Below, one piece after another: positions 24,008 through 36,000 of a DNA stretch of 64,000 nucleotides (within the stretch, counting starts at the first letter, position 1; the number at the start of each line of letters is the position of its first letter). A program made the position numbers and the translations under genes. This DNA is from Mesorhabditis belari (taxonomy: Eukaryota > Nematoda > Chromadorea > Rhabditida > Rhabditidae), in contig CAUEEP010000757.1 in NCBI GenBank assembly GCA_958450365.1, forward strand, positions 739,501 to 803,500. The letters are read 5' to 3'. The notes beneath the pieces were generated by a model. That model did not search any database and had not been told where the DNA came from. It was given only the letters and a program-made list of their open reading frames with translations.

Positions 24008-24345
24008 GAAATTTATTCACAGAAAACATTTGTTGAAGACTTTCCCTTGATACAAGCATTGATTGAATATTGGAAAGCTAGTAAAAGCTCGGAAATTGAA
24101 GAGTGAATCAAGTCAGAATACCAGATGCGATTTGCTTTATCAAAGATCTTAATTATTCTACTTGAAATCCATTATAATCTATGCCAGATTTACCTATCAA
24201 TTAGCAAATCTTTAGCATCTTGTATTCTTACTTGATTCACTTCTTGATTCACTCATTTCCGAGCTTTTACTAGCTTTCCAATATTCAATCAATGCTTGTA
24301 ACAAGTGAAAGCCTTCAACAAATGTTTTTCTGTGAAATTCTGTCA
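24008..24345. mobile_element. Foldback element
   Basis: TTCACAGAAAACATTTGTTG ... and its reverse complement CAACAAATGTTTTTCTGTGAA bound arms of about 120 bases containing GCTAGTAAAAGCTCGGAAAT and its reverse complement. No coding region. Confidence 0.85.
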
Positions 24346-24784
24346 AAAAAAGATCTTTTTCCTTGATTAATGTCAAATTCATACCAATCTACAGATTTAT
24401 TCAACGAAAACTCATCATTAAATGACGATACTTCAGAAGTTGACTCATTTTCAGAACCCTTGAACACACAGCTCAGTCAATGAACACTTTGATTTGCCAT
24501 CGATCAACTTTTAACGCCAAGAACAATCTTCTACACTTTTTCATCTGAACAATTCAATGTTCCTTTCTCTTTTCTCCATGATTAGACACTTCTAGCAACT
24601 ATATAGTTCAAACTATCCTTTAAAAGAAGACATCTCGAAACCCCGTTGTTGCCAAAAAGCGATTCACTTTATCTCTCAATGCATACTCTATTAGAAAAGA
24701 AGAAGGATCTATGAATGCCAAATGGATTCTTGGGATATGTCTTCATTCATCTTCATCGTCTTCTTTCTTTTCAACCTATTCTCA

Positions 24785-24791
24785 ATGACAG
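24785..24791 (+). promoter_or_regulatory. mec-2: Start codon overlapping a splice acceptor
   Basis: The bases TCAATGACAG contain both an ATG (24785-24787), whose product resembles the C. elegans MEC-2A N-terminus, and an AG (24790-24791) that gives the correct phase for joining the upstream exon ending at 19573. Using the acceptor removes the ATG. Earlier in-frame ATGs at 24722 and 24737 would add a hydrophobic leader and seem less likely. Confidence 0.55.
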
Positions 24792-27700
24792 CACATCCTC
24801 GACATCATTCCATTGTCACCCTAACAAACCCATCCACTTATTCGCATTTCGAGACGAAACTGGCGCTAAAATCGCAAGAAGGGGCCATGTTGGCCTCATC
24901 ATCGAGTAAAGATGATGATGATTTGTTGTCAACAAGTTCGGATGAGATTGAACAAGTTGCAAGAGAGACTTTGAAACATTTGGATGAGGTTTGGAAGATT
25001 TTGCACTGGAATTGCCTAATTAATCTGTTATGGCATACTGTTATGACCAATTCTAGCCACAATTAGAATTCTTTGGTTGATTATCTTAGCATTGAGCTAG
25101 TAAATTTGATTCTCTATGACTGTAATCCAGGCTTTAGTATGTAGATTTCCCCTTTTGCATACTTTTGTGAAACTTTCTAGATCTTTGAGCATTATAGAAC
25201 GAAAAATCGATAGCTTCTGTCAAATCGAATGGAACAATCGATACAATTGATAGAGAAAAGCAAGCAGCAAAAGAAGCCGATCTAGAGAAAGAAGCCGATA
25301 AGAAAGGAGATCGAGATCAAGGTTTGAATAGAATAGCTTCAGATCTTGCTTTGACTTGGATTTTTTTTAATTCAATGGACTATTATTCCATTTGTATCAT
25401 TCTCTTTATTATCTTGTCGGAATTTCAATGCCTTCTCGTTCTTTTGGTGATTGTACTTTTCTTCCTTTCTTCTCCCTTGTTTTTCCCTTTTTCTCTTGGC
25501 AAGTTAAGGTACCGGACTGCTCAGTGTTTAGAGCAATTGGTAGGAAAAGATCAAGAGTCGAAGATCGGAAAGCAAAAGGTCTAGGGTTCAATTCCCTCTC
25601 CGGAAATCTACTTTCTCTTGCCAATTCCTTCACTTTATTACAACAAAAAAGACTATCCTAAATATTTAAAAGTTCTAAAAGACTATTCTAGACATTCAAA
25701 AGTTTTAAAAGACTATCCTAAACATTCAAAAGTTGTACGAGAAGAGATCTAAGCATTATGATAGTAAACTGAATCATTGATCCTCTAAAAGTACGATTTC
25801 GTAATGAAATTCCCTAGCTGACCCATCCCTTATGCCAATAATTCGTTCACAAATCCCATTCTCGTAATCCCAATCGTAGAAAGCTAAAGTCGTATTGGGA
25901 GTAAAATGGGATAGCTGATCATTAGGGTGAATTGAATATCTCTTTACTCTTTTCTACAACTCCCTATCTCTTTTCTTTCTTTTCTTTTCTATATTCGTTC
26001 CATTTCTATTTCCCTTTTTGACAGAATATCCATCATTTTCAACTCTTTTCTTTCTCCTCCACAAACTTGAATAGGGTCTAATTGAATTTTGGACTCTTTT
26101 TCGACTGAAAATTCTTTTCCGAAGGCACTTTTTTCTGTGAATAGTCTTTGAGTGATTGTAGAAAAGAGAATTGCTTTTTTTTTTCCAAAGATATGTCTTT
26201 CTTTTTAAATCACAGCTATAAAATTAAACTTGCCAATGATTTAAATCATTTTCTTATCTACATTTAAAAGTTTATTTCATTATTTCAATCTAAATTTCGT
26301 TATATTCTGCTTTTTTTAATGAAAATTATACTTTATATTTATCGATTTTTAAGACAAAAGTTCTACTTGATCAAAAAATTATTTCTTGATTAGTAGACGT
26401 TGTTTGAATTAGTCCTATATAAAGAATTACTCAAACAATTTCTTTTGTTTATAAAATGAAAATGGTTTTCTGAAAGAATAAAACCTATTTTTAATTCGAA
26501 TTTTAGGAAATTCAAAGTTTTCATTTAAATTTTAATAAAATAACTCAAAATAAGTCAATAATTTCCTTTGGTTTCTCATCTTTTCCTTCTTCTTTCTTCT
26601 TCTTTCTTCCTTTCCCTTCCGATTTCTCCGATGAATTCAGTTATCTCCTTCCTTTTTTTCTATCAGTTCCCTTTTCTAATGTTTTCTCAACAAAACATCA
26701 ACCTTCTTTTGATAGAAAAACGTACTGCCATCTTCTCTTTTCATCACTTTTTTTTCTTTTTGATTATAAAAAGAACCTTGATACCGTATTTTCTCTAAAC
26801 CGCTTATCAGAACCTATTGATGTGGGGGCGGAAAATGTAGCTGACGATGAGATCTATTGGGGAATTTGAGTGTTGAGCTTCTGCAAAAGCTTGGAAACCG
26901 TAAAATAGTCACTAACTCGGCTCGACGGGGTGCACTACTATTAGAGGATTCGGCTACCACTGGATTAAGCTAAAACTATTGTAATCTAGAAATTAAATGC
27001 CTGAGAAAGAGGTATCACCTCACAGATGTTACCGTAATCTGCCAAAGCTGCTTGCTCTATTCTTTTTCTCTCTAATAGTAGTGCATCCCGGCGAGCCGAG
27101 TTGGTGACTATTTTACAGTTTCTAAGTTTTCCCAGAAGCTCAACACTCAAATCCCCCACAAGATCACATCGTCAGCTACATTTTCCGACCCAACATCGAT
27201 AGGTTCTGATAAGCGGTTCTCGAGATTTTGAGGAATTTAGGGGACGCTCAGGGTGTACTACTATTAGAGAAAATACGGTATATATTGAGGAAGTAGAGGG
27301 ACAAGAGAATTTCCAAGATTTTGACAATTGTTGAATAGAATAGTTGATAAGAATAGGACGGTCCCAGACATAAATCAAAAATCTCTTTTTTCTTTAAAAA
27401 CGATTCTAAGTGATAGTCTTTGATCTAAAAGATGCAGAAAATATGTTTGAAAAGTGAAAATCTTGACCCCACTGGACGATCTCTCTGACGATCTATTATT
27501 AGAGAAAATACGGTATCTACATTCGAATATCATAACTCTACAACTAAATCAAGAATAATCTCTTTGTCAATTCTCTTTCTAAAATCAAAAATCCCAATCC
27601 AATTCCATTTCATTTCTATTTTATTTTAGAAAACAAAAGGCGTCAGCAATTTTCTCACTATATCTCTTGATTCGTATCTCTTGATTCGTATCTCTTGAGA

Positions 27701-30700
27701 GATTTCTCTGAACTAAAAAACAAAAAGAACACTTTCTATTCGCTGAATGACACCAAATTTGATTCATAGAATCTCTTTGTTTGGAGAAAAATACAAATAG
27801 AATTTGTTTTTCGCCAATTCACATCGCTTTCCTCATTTTCCCTCCCAAAAATCCCGTCACATCAAAAAGCGCTTTCGGAAATGCACAGAGCACACGCAAC
27901 TTCAAAAAGTGCCTCATAGTCTTCAAAAAAAAAAAATCGAAACCGAAATCGAAAACTTCAAAAAAGATTTGTGGATTTCTCGGATTACTTAAATCGAATC
28001 GATTCCCTTCCCAACTTTGCCCGTTCTTCCATTTCTCTCTCATCTAACTGATTCGGATTGGTAATTCTATCCCCTGACGGCTCATATTTACCTCATTTTT
28101 TCCCTTTTTTTTCCCAATTTTTCTTTGTAATCCAGAAAATCTAATCCCTTTTCGACAAATTGATCTCTTTTTGTCGGAAATTTATTAAAAAGCTTGAGTT
28201 CTTTCGAAAGAAAACGGTTAATCCGATTGATTTTTCTTTTACTTTTCTCCTCTCAATTTTTCATTATTTTTGTAAATTGTAGCAATGTGTATAGTGTACT
28301 TTTTTGGGTAGTAGGCTTTTTTTATCGAATTCATCGGTATTCTGAAATGAAAGGTTACAATTCCCTTTGGAATAAGCTTCAATTCAATTTGCTCATTTGA
28401 TTCAACGCGATAGGATTGTTGTATTAGATTATAGATTTGTTTGCCTTGAAAGTTTCATTTTTCTCTTGATAGAGTCAATTTTATGCTTTAAAATCAATCA
28501 AAATTTGTATATTTGTATCAAAATAAAAAGAAATTAAAAGAAAAATGAAGCGCTCAATGGATAAAGTACATTATTCTTCATCCAAATCTTTGGTTTTGTT
28601 CTTGGAATCGATTCTGGTTCAAAAAAACCGCAAAGCAGCTCTTCCGCAGACTGTTAACATTATTTAACAGCTAGAAAATCAATTACTTTATAGAATTAAT
28701 GAGTCTCTAAAAGGTTTTATACCATTTTGTTAAAAGATTTCTTATTAATATCTAGAAATACAAAAAAATCGACAAAAGATGAAGTTAATCAAAGCCTATA
28801 CCAAGAATAATATCGAAATTTCATCAAATTCATCGATACTCTTAAAGAAAAAATCGGCTAACCTTAATTTTCTCATTTTTCGGGGCAGATTTGGATGGAT
28901 CCAATCCCCAAATAGAGGAGATGAGATCCCCTTCTATTCCCCGTCTATTCCCCGTCTACTCCCCATCTATTCCTCTCCTTTGCTTTCCCTCAACTCGATC
29001 CACATCCAATTTTTCATCCGAATCTTTCCCCATTCTCTTCTTTTCTCGCTCAATCTTTTCTTTTTTTGTTTGACCAAATCCTTGAGTGAAGGGAAACCCT
29101 AGATGGACCCGCTTCCCTCTCTTTTTTTATCTTTTCCTGTTGATTCTCTACACTTTAAATGTTTTTTATCTCAATTTTTGACTCATTCATAGAAAAAGAA
29201 TCATTTTAAGATCTCTTTGCTCTTGATCTCTTTGCCATAACTTGCTTCAAGTGTTACTGGATCACTTTATTCGGATTATCTACTAGATTTCTGTGATAAG
29301 CCAAGCTTTGCTAGCTATTAAGCTAGCTATTTGATCTAACTCAAATAGCTAGCAAGGATTGAAGCCAAGCTTTGCTAGCTATTTGAGTTAGAAAATCAAA
29401 TGTAAAACTATTTCTTTTGTTCCAATTCTCCTTTGAACTCTGTAAATGCCACTTTGTCATCACAGCCAGCAATTAGTACAGTGGAATTGATTTTTCGGTA
29501 AACTCGCTTCATAAAAGTTTTTATTAATCAATTCGTTTATACAATGACTTCTTGATTTCTTGACTTTTTTTACACTGCCTATTTTGGCGTATATGTGCAT
29601 AAAGGTGATTTCTATAGTTTATTAGAAAACCTGCTGCACAGCTTTTTTTGATTTGCCTATTTCAGTAGGACTTTTTTGGGTCAAATTGTAGATTTTGAGC
29701 CAAAGAAATCCTACTGAAGTAGTCAAATTATCAATTAAAGAAATGAAAAGAATTTTACGAGTGTAACAAGAACAAACGTCAACTTTATCCGAAACCATTC
29801 AGCCTTTTGATAATCGTTTTTAAATTCACTTGAATACGTGCAATATTTCACTCAAAAAATCTTTAATTTTAAAGTCTCAAGTTCAATATTTGAGTTCAAT
29901 TATGCATACTCGGCTTCTCCCGATTTCACCCGTATTCCACGCCTGAACACTTTCACTTTCACCCATTGGTCAAGCTTTAAATCTCAATTTTTTTCATTTT
30001 TCATTGTATTTATCTTTTTTCTATTTTTAGCTTTATAATGTAGTAAAATCTAAATTTGTTTTTTTAAAAACTACAACTGTCAGGAGCAGATTTTTTTAAG
30101 GGGAAAGATGGGGGAAAAGATGGGGAAAGTTTTCAGCGATACATATTCAATTTGGTGAAGCGACGAGGCAATGAACAAAAAGAATAGAAATAGAGGGAAG
30201 ACTTTGAAAGACTTAAAAAACAGAAGGAAATTCTAAGATTGGGTATTAGATTGTAAGCCAAGGAGATCAAGATCTAACCGAAAGATTTTATAGAACGACA
30301 ATGAATGGGGAATCTCCATCAGTCGAGCTTATCTTTGCTGTTACTTTGCTTACTTACTTAATTAAAGAAAAAGCATGCGTAAAGTCTTTACAACAAATAA
30401 GTTGGATAGAATTTTAATGAAAATTTGATAATATCATTTCCGTAGTAAGTTTTAGGGATGAGCCCTAGAATTGGGAAGAAGTACGAAGAATTCGTGATTG
30501 GAAACGAGAAAGGCAGAGGAGCAAAAAAGACTTCTAGACCTCCTTTTTCCCAACACAAAAGACAATAGACAAGTAACTTTGTCTTTTCCAAAGTTTCAGG
30601 TTTTTTTTAAGCAAATCTTGCTTAATATTTTGGCATTGTTCAATCAAAATCTGACCTTTAAAAATCGATTTATCGTTAAAGCGAACGTGCATCAATTTTC

Positions 30701-33043
30701 TTTCATTCTTTTCAATAAGCAAATCCATTTATCCACCGAATACTTCATTTATTTCAAAAAAAGCGCTTTTTCTTTGTTGATATAAAGTGGCTTCTTTTTG
30801 TCTCTCTCTCTCCAACTAGCCAATTTTGTGAATTCTTTGCAAAAGAAAGAAAAGAGAAAGCACATGTGAAAGCGATCATTCCCTTTGACTTTTGCTGAAA
30901 CAAAAGAAAAATTTCGGATAAAAAGGAAACAACAGTTTTTCTGTATTGAATTTAAAAGCAATGGCCTTTCCCGATAATCGCAAATTCTCTGTGATTCCGC
31001 CCGAAAGCTTTCGTTTCTCAGCAACTTTACCGGAGAATTGTAAGTTTTATCTCAACTTTGAAATTAATTTGATTCAAAAACTGTTTATCAAGAAGTTGAA
31101 AGCATTAGTAAGATCATTTTGTCTACGAAAATTCAAATCCAAACAAGAGAATCAAAACTGGAACCCTACCAAAACTCAAGCTACCAATCCCAAGCTACCA
31201 ATCACGACCAAAACCCGATCTAAATTTGTGTTTTGGTTTCTTTGTGCTTAATTTGATAACTAAACCAGATTTAAAAGTGTCAGAATTTGATTTATAAAAC
31301 TTCTCAACACTGGAAATGTTTTATGATGAGAACCAGCTTAACTAAACCGAAAAGGTTCTCAATTAAACTTTATTTATCAACTATCAAATCCAATGAACAT
31401 TTCCACATAAAATCCTCTTCAAAAGCATTAAATCTTGTACTCAAAATGATCAATGATCATATTCTTTTGTTCAATTTTCGTTAGCAATCAATTTTCTTGT
31501 TTTCTACTCTTTGATAAACTCACTTCAGTTTAAAAAATCTTTAAATTCGATGAAGAAAATGGACTAAATTCCTAATAATTCTTATATAAAAATGGAAAAT
31601 CCGGGTACCGAAGTGATCCTTCCACCACAGGAATATGTGAGAAAGGAAAGAACACCGTTTCGAATTGACGTTTGTAAGTGAAGAAAGAAGATCTGGAATG
31701 GATTTTGTGAAAATTACTCGTTGTCGTACTCGTTGTGTTGTTCTTTAAAAAAGCATTTAATCTCATTTACTTATTCGTTCATTTTCAGCGAATATCCAGA
31801 ACGAGTTCGGCATTTGTGGATGGATTCTGACGATTCTCTCCTATTTACTCATCTTTTTTACACTGCCCATTTCGGCGTGTATGTGCATAAAGGTGATTTC
31901 TATAGTTTATTAGAAAACCAGTTGCACAGCTTTTTTGATTTGCCTATTTCAGTAGGACTTTTTTGGGTCAAATTGCAAAGTTTTTGAGCCAAAAAAATCC
32001 TACTGAAATAGTCAAATTATCAATTAAAGAAATGAAAAGAGTTTTACGAGTGTAACAAGAAAAAACGTCCACTTTACTGGATTCTGACGATTCTCTCCTA
32101 TTTACTCATCTTTTTTACACTGCCTATTTCGGCGTGTATGTGCATAAAGGTGATTTCTATAGTTTATTAGAAAACCAGTTGCACAGCTGAAGAGCTGCTT
32201 TGTTTAGTTTGCATCTGAATCCTCTTTCCTTAATTCTTTCCAAATTCTGATAGACAATTTTTCAAATGATAATCTAGTAGAGTATTATCATAAACATTGT
32301 AATAGATGGGCTCCTCCTCACACAAAATTAGTCGCCCAAAAAGTCAATATTTTTCCCTCTCCTTTCGGACTTCCCAAAAAATCACATAATTACACTTTTG
32401 AAAAAGAGTTTGACTTTTGAAAAGTGCTTAGAATGGTTTATATAGGCTATATCTATAACCTAAAAAGGTTTGAAGTAAAATTTAAAAGGATCTAAAACAA
32501 AATGTTCAAAATTGTAAGGGGGGACCATTATCATTTTTGAGAGGTCGACCTTCCAGAGGTCAAGACTGACTTTCTTCTTTTAAACATGTTTTTCGTTCAT
32601 TTTAGAGCATTTCCAATCGAGCTAGAGTGATTTTAAAACATTTTTTTTTTCTTAAAACTTATATATCGTTCCCCTTATGTGATTTTTTGGGAAGTCCGAA
32701 AGGATAGTGAAAAATAGAAGAGCATCCCCTTCAATTACAATATTTATGATAGTTTTTCTTATTCTATTCTATTCAAAAGTACGAACTCAATTCTAAATTC
32801 TATTCAAAAACAGCAAATCCATAAAATCAGTAGTTTTATGCTAAAAAAAACGTTTTTAGCCACTTTTAGCCCAAATTTGGTGACTACTAGCTAAAGGAAA
32901 GGACAAAACTCAACTTAAAATGGGTATTTTGGAATGGGGAAAAGGGAAAATGGGATAAAAGAGCTCGATTACCCATTTCTTGTTTTGGTGAACACACTCA
33001 CCGACACACAACTTCCAGCTGGGGTTCAGTGGTTAGAAACGGA

Positions 33044-33091
<48 letters not shown>

Positions 33092-36000
33092 AAAAAGAAT
33101 TGTAATAGGTTTAAAATCTTGAAATCTTTTGCTTATCCTAACTATTTACAAATGTTTTTTTTCAAGGTTAATTAAAAAAGAAACCAATTTGGTTTTTTGT
33201 TTTTAGATTTTAGATTTTTTTACGTAAAGAATCTCTAAATTAAGAACAAATTAATGAGAAAAAAGATTGCGAATCAACTATTGTTTACGAGAAAGTTTAG
33301 TTTTTAAATCAAGAAGTTTTTTTTTATTTCCAGTACTTTTTCCTAGTCGATTGCATAGCTATTCAATTTCCTCACTCCCGTAAGAGGCTCACTTTCACTT
33401 GAATCCAAATTTCGATTTGAGAAAATAAATGTCTATAGAAGTGTTGAAAGAAAATCGAACTTGAAAACAAAAAAAAAAGTATCTTATAGGTTGTGCAAGA
33501 GTACGAAAGAGCAGTCATTTTCCGGTTGGGTCGATTGATGCCCGGTGGAGCGAAGGGGCCTGGTAAGGAAAAGTTATCCATTTTAAAGTTACCGTTAGTT
33601 AAGTACAGTACTGGACAATGAAATATGATATTTGAAAAACGATCGTCACTTTCGCGCGTCTGTAACGCCCTTGTTTTTGAGTTTAAACTATTAGTGTTAT
33701 ACATTTTCTGAAAGCTCTTTTCAAGGGCTACACAATGGCATATATTAATATTTAGAAATACGGTAAAGACAAGGGAGTTACAGACGCGCGAAAGTGACGA
33801 TCGTTTTTCGAATTTGATATTTCATTGTCCAGTAATGTAGTTAGTTAAAGTAGGTAATTATGTTTCTTTTCATTGAAAGATATCATAAAATTAAAGCTCT
33901 TTTCTTTATTTTAAATTCTTTTTAGGTATTTTCTTCATAGTGCCATGCATTGATACGTATCGCAAAGTGGATCTCAGGGTTTTATCTTTCGAAGTCCCAC
34001 CACAAGAGGTTTGTGGAAGGAAAAGTGTTACAATCATTGAAAATATATTTATATTAACGCAAAATGATATTGTTATACATTGGAAAAGATATTTTAAGTG
34101 GATTTATTTCAGATTTTGTCTAAAGATTCGGTGACTGTGGCTGTTGACGCAGTCGTCTATTTCCGGATATCAAATGCAACGATTTCAGTGACAAATGTCG
34201 AGGATGCGGCTCGGTAAAGTATAGAATAGAGTGCAGTGCGTGAGAGGGTACCGATGGGGCAATGCTTATTAGATATTTATTCCGAATATAACACAATTAC
34301 TAATCTAGCGAGAAAATATAATAAAATAGAATCAATCGTTGGTTCAGTGTTTCAAAGCCAAAAGAAAAGCAATACAAAGTGGCCTCCGTCTCCTTTTCTT
34401 TAGAGGAGCTCGTTGTTATTATGGATTACTATAACACAAACGATCTTTAGAGGAAGAACAAGAGAATCAGAGATATTAAAAATCAAATTATCAAATAAGA
34501 TATTTCACAGAAAAGAGCTACTTTTCTGCACAGAATAGCATTTCATTTTATGCAAATAATAACTTTGTATCATATCTTTTAGATCAACAAAACTCTTGGC
34601 GCAAACAACTCTGAGAAACATTTTGGGTACAAAGACGCTCGCTGAAATGCTCTCGGATCGAGAAGCGATCTCTCACCAAATGCAGGTTTGGATTGGAAAA
34701 TGATGATAGTTTAAATCTTGAAATATAAATCTATTCCAGAATACTCTTGACGAGGCCACCGAGCCGTGGGGAGTGAAAGTCGAACGAGTCGAAGTGAAAG
34801 ACGTTCGATTGCCCGTTCAATTACAAAGAGCAATGGCTGCTGAAGCTGAGGCGGCTCGAGAAGCGAGGGCTAAGGTTGGGAAAAGTTTAGAAGAAAATAG
34901 AGAAGTCACTAGGCTAGCTGTTGATTCGTTTATCGGTTTTTAAAGCGTTTTTTTAAGTGGCTGAAAGAGAGCAACTGAGCCAATCATTTTTTTTGCACTT
35001 TAAACTTTCAAGGTTCAAGAATTAGTCCAAAAATCGATCAAATTTGAATCCAAATAGATTTAAATTACTTGAATTTTAGGTGATCGTGGCTGAAGGAGAG
35101 CAAAAAGCTTCACGAGCGTTGAAAGAAGCCGCTGAAGTGATCGCCGAATCTCCATCAGCTCTTCAACTCCGATATCTGCAGACGTTGAATAGCATTAGGT
35201 AATTGTTTAATCCTTAATCAATTCAACTTTTCTTTATCTCTTTAATTTCATCTTTTCTAAACAACTTTTTTAAAAGTTTTATCTCTAAATTTAGTGCCGA
35301 GAAGAACTCAACTATAATCTTCCCATTCCCAATCGATCTATTGAGTGCTTTCCTACAAAGAGCTGCTCCAAAAGTGTATGTTTTACAAGAATCTTGCTTA
35401 AGTATTTCAAAAAATTCAATTCACAAAGCTAGCTATCAAGCTTCACAAGTATTAGCTATTGTTAGCTTAAAGCACTAAATGAATACACTTTTTTTTTTAC
35501 GTTCATAAGCTTCAATAAAAAATGGCTATACAAGCACAAAAGCTTTAGCAAAGAAACAAAAATATACCGTAAATGCTGTAATAGTGCCCCAGCCCCATAA
35601 TGTTTTTATGGGGAGTGTTGCGTAGTCTAGCCTTGAACGAGTTTTTCTCGACACTGGTTTATGCTATAATGCACGCTTAGGTATCAAAAAATAGCTGAAA
35701 TTCAGGGTTATTTTTTGATACCAAAGACACATTTTTTGAAAGTACGGGTGCTTTGAAAAAAATGAAATACTAAAAAGCTTTCGCGACTACGCGACTGTAC
35801 GAGGGGGGTGCGGTCCAATTACAGTATTTACGGTAAGTACTCGTGGCTAGTTTGTGTAATTACAGTATACAGTACTATTACAGTATACACTGGATTTGAA
35901 TTATAGACTTTTATGCAACTTGAGAAATCACTTTCACAAGAATCAGATTCTAGGCCACATGCAAATCAAGCACTAATTTTTATTTGCCTGCTTATTTCAG

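Noticed and set aside
24722..24784. Signal-peptide-like leader before MEC-2A (MDSWDMSSFIFIVFF)
   Set aside because: The hydrophobic stretch is the polypyrimidine tract before the acceptor at 24790; MEC-2 family members have cytosolic N-termini.
33372..33704. 110-codon minus-strand frame
   Set aside because: It is the antisense shadow of mec-2 exon 33490-33562 plus a palindromic MITE.
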